From positions 1 to 62,452 of the forward strand of contig JAJDDP010000215.1 in the NCBI GenBank assembly GCA_029260235.1: 62,452 bases of DNA, given 5' to 3'. The DNA comes from Phycisphaerae bacterium. Lineage in GTDB: Bacteria; Planctomycetota; Phycisphaerae; UBA1845. The position numbers were made by a program, and so were the translations under genes. Positions 35,606-45,800 of the stretch are shown here, one piece after another. Positions within the stretch are counted from its first letter, which is position 1. Each line of letters begins with the position of its first letter. The notes beneath the pieces are model-generated. The model was given only the letters and a program-made list of their open reading frames with translations. It had not been told where the DNA came from and did not search any database.

Positions 35606-36160
35606 ATGGATTTGGAACGAATTGCCACGGCGGTCCGCGAGATTCTCTCGGCCGTTGGCGAAAACCCTGACCGGGAGGGTCTTCGCAACACGCCGCAACG
35701 CGTTGCCCGCATGTATGCCGAACTGTTTCAAGGCCTCAACAGCGAACCAGCTTCGCTGCTGGAAACCAAATTCACCGAGACCTACGACGAATTGGTGGTA
35801 CTCAAGGACATCCCCTTCAACTCCATGTGCGAGCATCATCTCATGCCCTTCGAGGGCACAGCTAGCGTAGCCTATCTGCCCGATGGGCAGGTTGTGGGCA
35901 TTTCGAAATTGGCACGGGTAGTAGATGCTTTTGCCCACAGGCCGCAGGTCCAGGAGCGCCTGACCAGTCAAATTGCCGACACCCTGATGGAAGCTGTCCA
36001 TCCGAAGGGCGTAGCCGTGGTGATGAGAGCTACCCACGCTTGCATGACTTGCCGAGGGATCAAGAAAGCGGGCAGCATCATGGTGACCTCAGCTGTTCGA
36101 GGCCGATGCCGCAGCGATCCACGCACGCGTGCTGAAGTAATGACCTTGTTGCACAACTAG
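35606..36160 (+). CDS. folE: GTP cyclohydrolase I
   Basis: 184 residues. Converts GTP to dihydroneopterin triphosphate, the first step of folate (and also of queuosine) synthesis. The signature features are ENPDREGLRNTPQRVARMY, SMCEHHLMPFEG with the zinc Cys and His, GISKLARVVDAFAHRPQVQERLT, and THACMTCRGIKK with the second zinc Cys. The length equals the short bacterial form. ATG 35606 is chosen at the family start. The stop is followed closely by an adenine methylase gene, so the two may share a transcript. Confidence 0.95.
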   Translation: MDLERIATAVREILSAVGENPDREGLRNTPQRVARMYAELFQGLNSEPASLLETKFTETYDELVVLKDIPFNSMCEHHLMPFEGTASVAYLPDGQVVGISKLARVVDAFAHRPQVQERLTSQIADTLMEAVHPKGVAVVMRATHACMTCRGIKKAGSIMVTSAVRGRCRSDPRTRAEVMTLLHN

Positions 36161-36198
36161 GGTTGATTCAAGAAGATTCCAGGAGTTCGCCACAGGCC

Positions 36199-37275
36199 AT
36201 GGACGGCACCTTGAACCTCTTCGACGTTGATTGCCAAGCCGGTGACGTGTCTCGATTCCCGGCTACGCGATACCAGGGCAGCAAGAGGAAGATCCTGGGC
36301 TGGATAGCTGAGACCATCAAGGATCTGCCCTTTGAGTCGGCATTGGATGCCTTTGGTGGCACGGGCTCGGTGGCCTACCTGCTCAAGACCCTGGGGAAGC
36401 AAGTCACCTACAACGACACGCTTCAGGCCAACCACCAGATCGGCGTCGCTCTAATTCAAAACAACAGCGAGCTGCTAACCGACGAACATATCCAAGATAT
36501 CTTCGCGCCTCGCCCGGATGCGAAGTACGACGACTTCATCGCCCGGACGTTCTCTGGGATCTACTTTACCGATGAGGAAAACGAGTGGCTGGACATTGTC
36601 GTGCAAAACATCCCCCGTCTCGAAGGCGAACATGTTCGCGCGGCTGCGTGGTTCGCCCTCTTCCAGGCCTGTATCGCCAAGCGGCCTTACAACTTGTTTC
36701 ATCGCCGCAACCTATACATGCGCACGGCTGATGTAGGCCGATCATTCGGCAACAAAGCCACCTGGGATCGATCATTCAGAGAACACTTCTGCAAGTATGC
36801 GGCCGAAGCGAATAAGGCTATCTTTCAAGGGGCCTACGAATGTTTTGCCCAATGCGGCGATGCGCTGCAGGCACCCGGTGAGTTCGACTTGGTCTACATC
36901 GATCCGCCATATGTCTCAGGCCGAAACGTCGGCGTGGATTACCATGGCTTCTATCATTTTCTTGAAGGCATGGTTGACTATCCTCGCTGGCCGGGCCTCA
37001 TCGACGAATCCTCAAAGCACCGCCGTCTGGCGCCGCTGCCGAGTGACTGGCTGCGGGCCGGCCACAATGGGTCCGCATTCGGTCGCTTGTTTGAGAAGTA
37101 TCAGGACTCGATTCTAGTCATCTCCTACCGCAGCGACGGCAGGCCCAGTATTGATGAGCTGACCCGGCTGCTCAGGCGATTCAAGCCTCAAGTGCAAGTA
37201 TCCTCGTATGGCGGATACCAGTACGCCTTGTCCAAGAATCGATCTTCCAAAGAAGTGCTGCTTGTCGGCGTGTGA
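36199..37275 (+). CDS. Adenine-specific DNA methyltransferase (D12 class)
   Basis: 358 residues. N6-adenine methylase with the order X-I-IV of the D12 class: RYQGSKRKILGWI (motif X), ALDAFGGTGSVAYLLK (motif I, AdoMet site), VYIDPPYVSGRN (motif IV, DPPY catalytic). It resembles COG3392-type methylases more than Dam. No restriction enzyme or specificity subunit is next to it, so it appears orphan. It starts 38 bases after folE; AGGAG at 36181-36185 lies 13 bases before ATG 36199, and TTG 36163 is a possible alternative start. Target site unknown. Confidence 0.88.
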   Translation: MDGTLNLFDVDCQAGDVSRFPATRYQGSKRKILGWIAETIKDLPFESALDAFGGTGSVAYLLKTLGKQVTYNDTLQANHQIGVALIQNNSELLTDEHIQDIFAPRPDAKYDDFIARTFSGIYFTDEENEWLDIVVQNIPRLEGEHVRAAAWFALFQACIAKRPYNLFHRRNLYMRTADVGRSFGNKATWDRSFREHFCKYAAEANKAIFQGAYECFAQCGDALQAPGEFDLVYIDPPYVSGRNVGVDYHGFYHFLEGMVDYPRWPGLIDESSKHRRLAPLPSDWLRAGHNGSAFGRLFEKYQDSILVISYRSDGRPSIDELTRLLRRFKPQVQVSSYGGYQYALSKNRSSKEVLLVGV

Positions 37276-37377
37276 GGCCTGTTCTTGAACCGGCGAGTGG
37301 TGTCTTGCGGCTACTGCCGATAGGATACCGCCTACGTTTCTGGGCCCACGTGTAGCAAGATATCCGAGCGAGTAACC

Positions 37378-37656
37378 ATGGCAGCATCCGACAAGATTAT
37401 GTTCGAGATTTACCGCGAAGCCGGCTACGCCCGGTCGTTTCGTGTCGTCTACTTCACCGAGTTGGACGACCACAACAAAGAGCAGGAGATTTCCCGGGCG
37501 ATGGCGGGGGATCATCTCTTTGATGGATTCATCGCCGAGTCGCATGATGCAGAAGCCAAAGAGACGATCAACAAGATCCTCGACTCGCTCAACGACGGCC
37601 AATCGCTCGACGGCGATGAAGTAGGCAGCATGCTAGGCCCCTATTTGGCAGAATAG
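37378..37656 (+). CDS. Small hypothetical protein
   Basis: 92 residues, not recognised. No signal or membrane segment. It begins with a beta-like part (RSFRVVYFTELDDHNKE) and continues with helices rich in Asp and Glu (DAEAKETINKILDSL). ATG start with GCGAG 6-10 bases upstream. It lies about 100 bases after the adenine methylase gene on the same strand. Composition and codon use look like the surrounding genes, supporting real coding. Confidence 0.55.
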   Translation: MAASDKIMFEIYREAGYARSFRVVYFTELDDHNKEQEISRAMAGDHLFDGFIAESHDAEAKETINKILDSLNDGQSLDGDEVGSMLGPYLAE

Positions 37657-37821
37657 CCTCCCCAGCCCCGAGTCTTGCCAACCCCATCGCCCGCGAAGAT
37701 AATTGCCTGTGGCTGCTACGATCAAACCGAGGCCTCAAGAAGGCGCCGCCTGATCGAGAGCATCGGAAGGGCGGGGGACTGAGCTGCCCAGATTCAAAGC
37801 GGAACTTGCAGAAAGCGACCG

Positions 37822-38442
37822 TTGATTCAAGCCACCCAAAACTTCTTTCTGAGCCCAAAGTTGGGTGCCCTAGCGTTGACTGCCATTTTGTCGGCGCCCG
37901 GCATCGCCGTGGGCGAAGAACCAATTCCCGATGCAGCAACGATGCTTGAAACGCTGCTGGAGCAGGACGCCCGGCTATCCAGATTGATAGATCGAGATTC
38001 ACGGCTCTTGGAACTCCTGAATGAGAATCCGGACATGGTTACCAATATGGCTAACTGGGGTCCGCTGCACGTTCGCACTTGGAGGGCACTGACCGACCCG
38101 TGGGTGATCTTCGGATTCGGCGCCCAGGGCTTATTCATGGTGCGGTTCGTGATCCAGTGGGTCGTCAGCGAGCGAAAGAAACGCAGCTATGTTCCGGTGA
38201 TCTTCTGGTACTTCTCCATCGCGGGAGGAGTGACTATGCTGATCTACGCGATCCATCGTCGAGACCCGGTGTTCATGGTTGGCCAATCGCTGGGGCTATT
38301 GATCTACACGCGCAACTTAGTCCTGATCTACCGGCGCAAATGGGCCTATGAGGAAGTTTTGGCAGAACGGGCCGAGAAAGCGGGCGGACTAGACATGGAC
38401 TACCATGCCCCTGCGAGCGCCGCCGAATCCTCGCCTGTCTGA
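37822..38442 (+). CDS. LAB_N (lipid A biosynthesis N-terminal) domain membrane protein
   Basis: 206 residues from a TTG start. A signal-like N-terminus (GALALTAILSAPGIAVG) is followed by a helical spacer (TMLETLLEQDARLSRLIDR) and the LAB_N domain: DPWVIFGFGAQGLFMVRFV, IQWVVSERKKRSYVPVIFWY, GGVTMLIYAIHRRDPVFMV, GQSLGLLIYTRNLVLIYRR. Three membrane helices are seen. LAB_N proteins are frequently next to a GT2 glycosyltransferase, as here, and the pair is associated with lipid or lipid A glycosylation. The N-terminal extension with a signal peptide is not part of the usual domain. Confidence 0.85.
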   Translation: MIQATQNFFLSPKLGALALTAILSAPGIAVGEEPIPDAATMLETLLEQDARLSRLIDRDSRLLELLNENPDMVTNMANWGPLHVRTWRALTDPWVIFGFGAQGLFMVRFVIQWVVSERKKRSYVPVIFWYFSIAGGVTMLIYAIHRRDPVFMVGQSLGLLIYTRNLVLIYRRKWAYEEVLAERAEKAGGLDMDYHAPASAAESSPV

Positions 38443-38474
38443 TCCATGGGCCAAGAAAAGTCACCCGAGAATCA

Positions 38475-39497
38475 ATGAGTCATCATCCCAAAAACAATCA
38501 GTTCGATCTATCGATCATCATCCCGGTCAAGGACGAGGTCGAGAATATAGGCCCGTTGACGGCCGACATTATTCGCCAGGTTGATCTGCTGGGATTGGAC
38601 TACGAGATCATCTACGTCAACGACGGCAGCATCGATGGCACAGCTGGCGGCCTCGATCAGTTGGCCAAAAGGCATGCTCAGGTCAAGATCGTTCACTTTG
38701 CAGCTAGCTTCGGACAAACGGCTGCGTTGACCTCGGGCATCGAGATGGCAACGGGAAAGAAACTGATCACCATGGACGGTGATCGCCAGAACGATCCAGC
38801 CGACATCGGCATGCTGTTGGCCAAGCTGGATGAAGGATACGGATGCGTGAGTGGTTGGCGGCGCGATCGGCAGGATACAGCCATTCGCCGCTGGTCTTCG
38901 ATCCTGGCCAACAGGCTCATTAGTAAGGCGACCAGCCTGCACCTGCACGACTACGGTTGCACACTCAAAGCCTATCATGCAGATGCACTGGATCCGTCGG
39001 TTCTCTATGGAGAGATGCACCGTTTCTTCCCGGTCTATGTGCGTGCTCGCGGAGGGAGGATCTGTGAAATGGTGGTCAAGCACCACCCTCGCGTCACGGG
39101 CCTGAGCAAGTATGGCCTCAGTAGGACCGCCCGGGTGTTGGCAGATCTCGCCCTGGTTCGCCTGCTCTTCAAATACCGAAGCAGGCCCGTGCATATGTTC
39201 GCCAAGGTAGCCCAATATATGGTGCTAACTGCCCTTGCTTTTGGAATTCTTGGCCTCGGATCGTGGATCACCAATAGGGGGCCGTTGTTGGGCGTACCCT
39301 TCTTGACCGCTGCAATTTTGAGCGTGGGGGCTGTCTCGTGCGTCGGCATAGGCCTCTGCTGTGAATTGGTCATGCGAAACCACTTTTATGTCTTAGGCCG
39401 AAGACCCTGGCGTACCGAACGGATGGTTAACTTCGCCCAACAGGCCCCCGTGCCCGATTTGACGGGATCAGTGGCAGATCTGGCAAACGCGCGTTGA
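38475..39497 (+). CDS. Family 2 glycosyltransferase (DPM1/ArnC-like)
   Basis: 340 residues. The GT-A catalytic domain includes LSIIIPVKDEVENIGPL, YVNDGSIDGTA, FAASFGQTAALTSGIEMA, and MDGDRQNDPADI, in which DGD is the metal-binding motif. LHLHDYGCTLKAYHADAL matches the polyprenyl-phosphate sugar transferases of ArnC/GtrB/DPM1 type. Two membrane helices (about 250-270 and 275-300) close the protein, as in GtrB/ArnC. It probably loads a sugar onto undecaprenyl phosphate for envelope modification. It is paired with the LAB_N gene 32 bases upstream. Confidence 0.9.
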   Translation: MSHHPKNNQFDLSIIIPVKDEVENIGPLTADIIRQVDLLGLDYEIIYVNDGSIDGTAGGLDQLAKRHAQVKIVHFAASFGQTAALTSGIEMATGKKLITMDGDRQNDPADIGMLLAKLDEGYGCVSGWRRDRQDTAIRRWSSILANRLISKATSLHLHDYGCTLKAYHADALDPSVLYGEMHRFFPVYVRARGGRICEMVVKHHPRVTGLSKYGLSRTARVLADLALVRLLFKYRSRPVHMFAKVAQYMVLTALAFGILGLGSWITNRGPLLGVPFLTAAILSVGAVSCVGIGLCCELVMRNHFYVLGRRPWRTERMVNFAQQAPVPDLTGSVADLANAR

Positions 39498-39542
39498 TTG
39501 GTTGGGTGGGCCTCGCTAGGATTCACTGGAGCGATAATCGGG

Positions 39543-39872
39543 ATGTTCACGGCAGGCAATCTCGGGCAGATCATGCTCGCACAGACGATCGTGGACCGCA
39601 TCCTCCCCGGTGCCCTTGGCTTGCTGGGAGGCATCGCCCTCTTGATAATCGTGGCGGCCTTCTTCCGCCGTTGGCGCCGAGCTGGAGCGGAGGATCGATC
39701 CACTTGGACGCTGAATGAGTTGCAGGAAATGCGTGACCGGGCTGAGCTGAGCCAAGAGGAGTATCAGCATCTTCTGACCAAATCGCTGGATCTAGGTGCC
39801 CGCCCCGCTGGTACTGGGAACGCGGATCAGGCCAGCGCCAAGGGTCGTAGCGAACGTCTTGACGACCAATAA
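39543..39872 (+). CDS. Small membrane protein with SHOCT-like C-terminal helix
   Basis: 109 residues from ATG 39543 (TTG 39498, directly behind the glycosyltransferase stop, is an alternative). One clear membrane segment (GALGLLGGIALLIIVAAFF), a basic stop-transfer RRWRRAG, then a SHOCT-like short helical module (TLNELQEMRDRAELSQEEYQ). Function unknown; SHOCT modules often accompany oligomeric or regulatory membrane proteins. Probably co-transcribed with the LAB_N and GT2 genes. Confidence 0.6.
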   Translation: MFTAGNLGQIMLAQTIVDRILPGALGLLGGIALLIIVAAFFRRWRRAGAEDRSTWTLNELQEMRDRAELSQEEYQHLLTKSLDLGARPAGTGNADQASAKGRSERLDDQ

Positions 39873-39983
39873 TATGATCCCTGACCTACAACATGTCGAT
39901 ATAGCCTAGCAGGACCAGGTGGGGAAGGGGCGCCGAGGAAGCGGTGCCGAGCGAACGAGTAATCCAACAGGAGTTTGACACCC

Positions 39984-41255
<1,272 letters not shown>

Positions 41256-41494
41256 TCAGCTTCTGATCATTCCATGGCTTATCGAGGCCCTCCCGTGGTC
41301 ATTTGGTTGCCGGGAACGGCTCCTTGTGAGGGGGATGGCGCCCGTTTGAGTGTTCCCGGCGTTGGCCGAGCTGTCCTTGATAGCCAGCGATATCGTACGA
41401 TTCTTATCGACCAAGAGTTGCAAACAGCCGATACAAAGGCATTCAATGCGTCAATGTGTCTCCCTCTTGGCTCTGGGCCTGGGATTGAAGAACG

Positions 41495-41671
41495 ATGCCG
41501 ATTACACTGCTTTGCCCCAGTCTAAAATGCCGCGCGGTCTTGCAAGTGAGCGAGAAAGCCCGTGGCAAGAAAGTCCGTTGCAGCCAATGCGGGACGGCAT
41601 TCCTCGTGCCGCCCAAAGGCAGCACTCAAGACAGCCTCAGGCCACCTCAATCCGCAGATACGAGCAAGTAA
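41495..41671 (+). CDS. 58-residue zinc-ribbon protein
   Basis: A very short gene read directly from the sequence: ATG 41495 to TAA 41671. It encodes LLCPSLKCRAVLQVSEKARG followed by KKVRCSQCGTAFLVPP and a polar tail. Two Cys pairs separated by a VSEKARGKKVR spacer match the MJ0042-type zinc ribbon common at the N-termini of planctomycete membrane and kinase proteins. Here the protein stops after the ribbon. GGATTGAAG lies just upstream. The same frame beyond the stop (after TAA and a TAG) reads protein-like to about 41880, so it could be a decayed longer gene. Function unknown. Confidence 0.55.
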   Translation: MPITLLCPSLKCRAVLQVSEKARGKKVRCSQCGTAFLVPPKGSTQDSLRPPQSADTSK

Positions 41672-41928
41672 GAGCGGTAGAATTGTCGCATCTGCCCGCG
41701 CCACCGGTTCGTCCCACGCTTCGCTGCTTCGAGAAAGAGTGCATCGAACTGCCCCGACGAGTCGTCAACTCAATTGCCGCCCTTGCCCGACAACGAATTA
41801 CCAGATCACGCGGGCGGTCCTGAACCACTCCTGATTGTCTCCAGCCTAGTGCCAAATCGATACAGGGGGATATAATCACGCGCTGAGCTTCATTATTCGT
41901 CCAGGCCGCCATAGGGAGAACAGCAGAA

Positions 41929-42810
41929 ATGATCGCAGTCATCGGAGGAACAGGTCTTGGCGAAGCGTTCGGCCAAGCAGAGGGCGGCGAGTCGATTGAA
42001 TTGGATACGCCATTCGGTCCGCCTAGCGCGCCTTTGGTGCGGTTCAACTGGGAGGGCCAAGAGGCCGTGTTCCTCAACCGTCACGGCCAAGGCCATCGAC
42101 ACAATCCGTCACTGGTACCTTACCGCGCCAATATCTACGCGCTCAAAGAACTGGGTGTCACCACCGTCGTTGCCAGTGGTGCGGTTGGCAGCCTCCGTGA
42201 GGAATTCACTCCGGGGGACCTGGTGATCTGTGACCAGATCATTGATAAGACCTTTCGGCGAGCCGGAACGTTTTACCACGACGAATTGGTCGTTCACATC
42301 GAATTGTCCGAGCCGTTCTGCCCCACACTCCGCCAGCGTATCGCCGAGCAATCCGACGCGGTTCAAGCAAAAGTCCATCCCAAAGGAACCTACGTCTGTA
42401 TGGAGGGGCCGCAGTTCTCGACGCGAGCTGAGTCGAACATGCACCGCCAGTGGGGAGGTGACCTGATCGGTATGACCGCTATGCCTGAGGCGAAGCTTGC
42501 CCGTGAGGCTGAGATGTCTTACGCCATGATTGCCCTGGTCACAGATTATGATTGTTGGAGGCCCCACGAAGTTCGCGATCGCCATGCCTTGCTGGCTGAG
42601 ATAATGGGCAATCTCAAGTCTGCAACCGAGAACGCGATCGAGTTAATCCAGATGTTGGTCAAGTCGCTGAGCCAAACGCCGATCCAGGATTGCGACGCAT
42701 TCCACGCCCTGGAGATGGCCATTTGGACGGACAAGGCCAGCGTCCCTGAGCGGGCTTTGAAGCGGTTGGAGCCGCTGGTCGGACGCTATTTTGCCGATAA
42801 TCGTTCGTAG
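41929..42810 (+). CDS. mtnP: S-methyl-5'-thioadenosine phosphorylase
   Basis: 293 residues. Cleaves methylthioadenosine to adenine and methylthioribose-1-phosphate in methionine salvage. It starts MIAVIGGTGL (phosphate site), has FLNRHGQGHRHNPSLVPYRAN, TVVASGAVGSL, YVCMEGPQFSTRAES and MTAMPEAKLAREAEM. The TDYDCW motif carries the Asp pair that in MTAP selects the 6-aminopurine, favouring MTA over inosine substrates. GGGAG at 41914-41918 supports the start. No other salvage genes are adjacent. Confidence 0.92.
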   Translation: MIAVIGGTGLGEAFGQAEGGESIELDTPFGPPSAPLVRFNWEGQEAVFLNRHGQGHRHNPSLVPYRANIYALKELGVTTVVASGAVGSLREEFTPGDLVICDQIIDKTFRRAGTFYHDELVVHIELSEPFCPTLRQRIAEQSDAVQAKVHPKGTYVCMEGPQFSTRAESNMHRQWGGDLIGMTAMPEAKLAREAEMSYAMIALVTDYDCWRPHEVRDRHALLAEIMGNLKSATENAIELIQMLVKSLSQTPIQDCDAFHALEMAIWTDKASVPERALKRLEPLVGRYFADNRS

Positions 42811-42878
42811 GCGCGTGGCTCGATGGTTACGCGCCAAAATTCTCTGAGGCTGTACCGCTCCTCAGTCGGCGCCATGCG

Positions 42879-45800
42879 ATGCAACATACCTTAGCCAACA
42901 CGATTAGACTTGCCTTGGTCTGCTTAGCCAGCATGCCCTGCATCGTTGGCGTGCAACACGCCGCCGCTCAGCTGCCGCCCGCCTTGAATGTTGATGAAGG
43001 GTTGCGCCAGGACAACGCCCGCCCCGAAGCGTACATTCACGATAGCTTTGAAGCCGAAGAGTTGATCATCAAAGCCAACCGCCAGGCCGACGCCGGGGCG
43101 TGGAGCGAGGCTAGTCGGAATTTGCTGCGGACGCTGGATCGACACGCCGACCGAGTCTCTCGCGTCAAGCCAGGCCTCTACGTCAGCATCAGCGAACGCA
43201 TCAACCAAATTGTAACCCGCTGGCCCGCTGAAGGATCAGCTGCCTATCGGCGAATGGTGGAACCCCAGGCTCGTCGCGCTCTAGATGCCGCCTTGGACAC
43301 GCGGAATATCGAGTCGCTCAAGCGCGTAGCCGACCTCTACTATTGCACCTCGTTCGGGGCCAAAGCCGTAGAAACTATTGCTCAGTTGGCGATCGAAGAA
43401 GGCGACTTCTCCCTCGCAGACGATGCATATCTTCGCTTGCTGGAGCGATACCCCAAAAAGGGAGCCCGCCACAGCGCGATCATGGCCAGTCGGGCTGTGG
43501 CTCATGCGTTGTGGGGCAAGGCAGAGCAAGCATATCAGATTGCCGAGCAGGCCGGTGAAGGATCGATGACTCAGTGGATGGGAAGACCCGAGCCGCTCAG
43601 TCATCTCGTTGCAACGCTTCTTGAGAACATCTCACCTTCCAAACCTGATGCTGAAGAATTCGGCTGGAACACGGTGGGAGGCAATTATCGGCGGAATCGC
43701 GTCACCGACTTGTCTATTGATCGCTTGGCTATGCTGTGGCGATTGGATGGCGTCGGTGAATCTACCCTGGTGTCGCTCGAAGATCGATCAAGCAACTTCA
43801 ACCGGGCGCAGTCTCAAGGTAGGTTCTTGTCAATGAATCCTGTAGCTGCTGGCGGTGTGCTCTTTCTGCATGACGGCGGCAGAGTGATCGCCTTGCGGAG
43901 GGACACGGGCAAGGTGCTTTGGCGATTTTCTGGGCTGAAGGAACCCGCATCGGGCACATTCTCATCGGATGCGGAAGTCTCCCGCTGGTTCGGTGCCACC
44001 GTGGCAGAGGGTCGGCTATACGCCTGCCTGGGCAGCAATTTTGTTCCCTATTATGGATATGAAGCTCCGGAGAATACCTCCGCCTTGATTTGCCTGGATG
44101 CAGAAACCGGTCGGCAGATATGGTGGACGGATCGCGTGAAGCTTGGCGTGACGGGCGATGAGTTAAGCTTCGAAGCAACCCCGATCGCGGCCAATGGTCG
44201 CGTCTATGCGGTCGTGCGCCGAAAGAGAGCCTTCGGGTTCGAGGACTGCTTCTTGTATTGCTTTGATTCGCAGAACGGCCAAACCCTGTTCTCCACACAC
44301 CTGAGCAGTGCTTCGACCGGCGGGTTTGGCTATCGTCGCCCGACTTTGTCCATCCCTTCGCTCATGGGAGACACGGTCTATGTCGCCACCAACCTGGGGT
44401 CGGTCGCAGCCATCGACCGCCACACCGGCACGGTTAGGTGGCTAAGATTGTACGAGAGGATCTCCGAAGCAGCGTGGCGTCGCGAAGGGCGAGGCCACAG
44501 CAGGGACTTGAACCCATGGCAATACAATCCGTTGATCTGTGCAAATGGCCGAGTCCATGCACTACCCACCGATAGCAATAACTTGTTCATATTCGATGCC
44601 AGGACGGGCAAGATCGAGCAAGAGGTTCCCATTGATGAGTTGTCCAACTTGCAGAGCCTGCTCGGCGTAGAAGGAACACGCATCTACGGCGTGGGGGACG
44701 AGGTGATCGTCTACGATCTGGCCGACCACAGCGACGTTTGGCGGAATAACCTTCCCGAGGGGGATGAATTGTTTGGCCGAGCAACGCTTACCGAGACGCA
44801 GGTTCTGATACCAACTGCCGCAGCGTTGTGTGCTTATGATCGCCTTGATGGGCGGGTCTCTTTTCAACCGTGGGAGGCGCCCGGACAGGGTGGGAACCTG
44901 CTGGCCATGCCCGGCCAATTGCTGGTCGCGGGCAACGAGTCCATCACCGCATATGCCCGAAAATCCGACGTTCTTGCGCGATTGCGCCGCCGGATGGACG
45001 ACGCACCACGAGATCCTGTCCCCGCACTTGATCTGGCGGAGGTTCTATTGAGGGCGGGCGACATCGCCGCAGCGTTGGAGGTGCTCGATGATGCGGTCGT
45101 CCGAGCAGGTGGCTTCGCAGGATCGATCACGCTCGAATTGAAACAGCGCTTGTTCGGGGATTGCATGAACTTCGCCCACATGTTGCTCGACCGTGAACCG
45201 CTGCAGCTTGAAGCCATCAATCACCTCTTTCAAAAGGCTTCCCAGTGTGCCTGGAATACGCGTACCCATCTTTCCTACCGGCTGGAATGGGCCGGCGTGC
45301 ATGAAATGCAGCAGCATTGGGAAGAGGCGGTAGACCTTTACCAGCAGATCATCGCTGACCGTTCTTTGGCCGCTCAGGAATATGCGGCCGATGGTCACCG
45401 TACGGTGCAAGCGCAGGAGTTGGCTGAGAACCGCATCGCCGAGCTAATCGAGCGACACGGACGCAAGATCTACGCTCGCTTCGATCAGCAGGCAGCTGAG
45501 TTACTCGAGTCCGCGAGAAAATCTCAAGACAGCGAGATGTTAAGCCGGCTTGTGGAGACGTTTCCGAACTCCTTCGCCGCGCCCGACGCACTTGTCGTGC
45601 GGGCAGATGCGCAGGAACAGGGCGGCCAATACTTCGCCGCCGCCGGAGAGTTGCGCGATGCCTTGGTCCGCTACCCCCGCATGGTAGAGCAGGCGAAACT
45701 CATGGTTCGCATTGCAGATTGCTACGTCAAGGCGGATCGTTCGGCCGAGGCATGGCGTTGGTTGACCAAAGCTGCCCGAGAGCATCCTTCGGCTACCACG

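Noticed and set aside
35606..37275. folE plus methylase as a 7-deazaguanine DNA modification system
   Set aside because: No queC, queD, queE or dpd-type genes are present; FolE is explained by folate synthesis.
41350..41823. Plus-strand frame of 157 codons between clpX and mtnP
   Set aside because: Wrong frame of the zinc-ribbon gene; Arg/Ser/Gln-rich frameshift-like composition.
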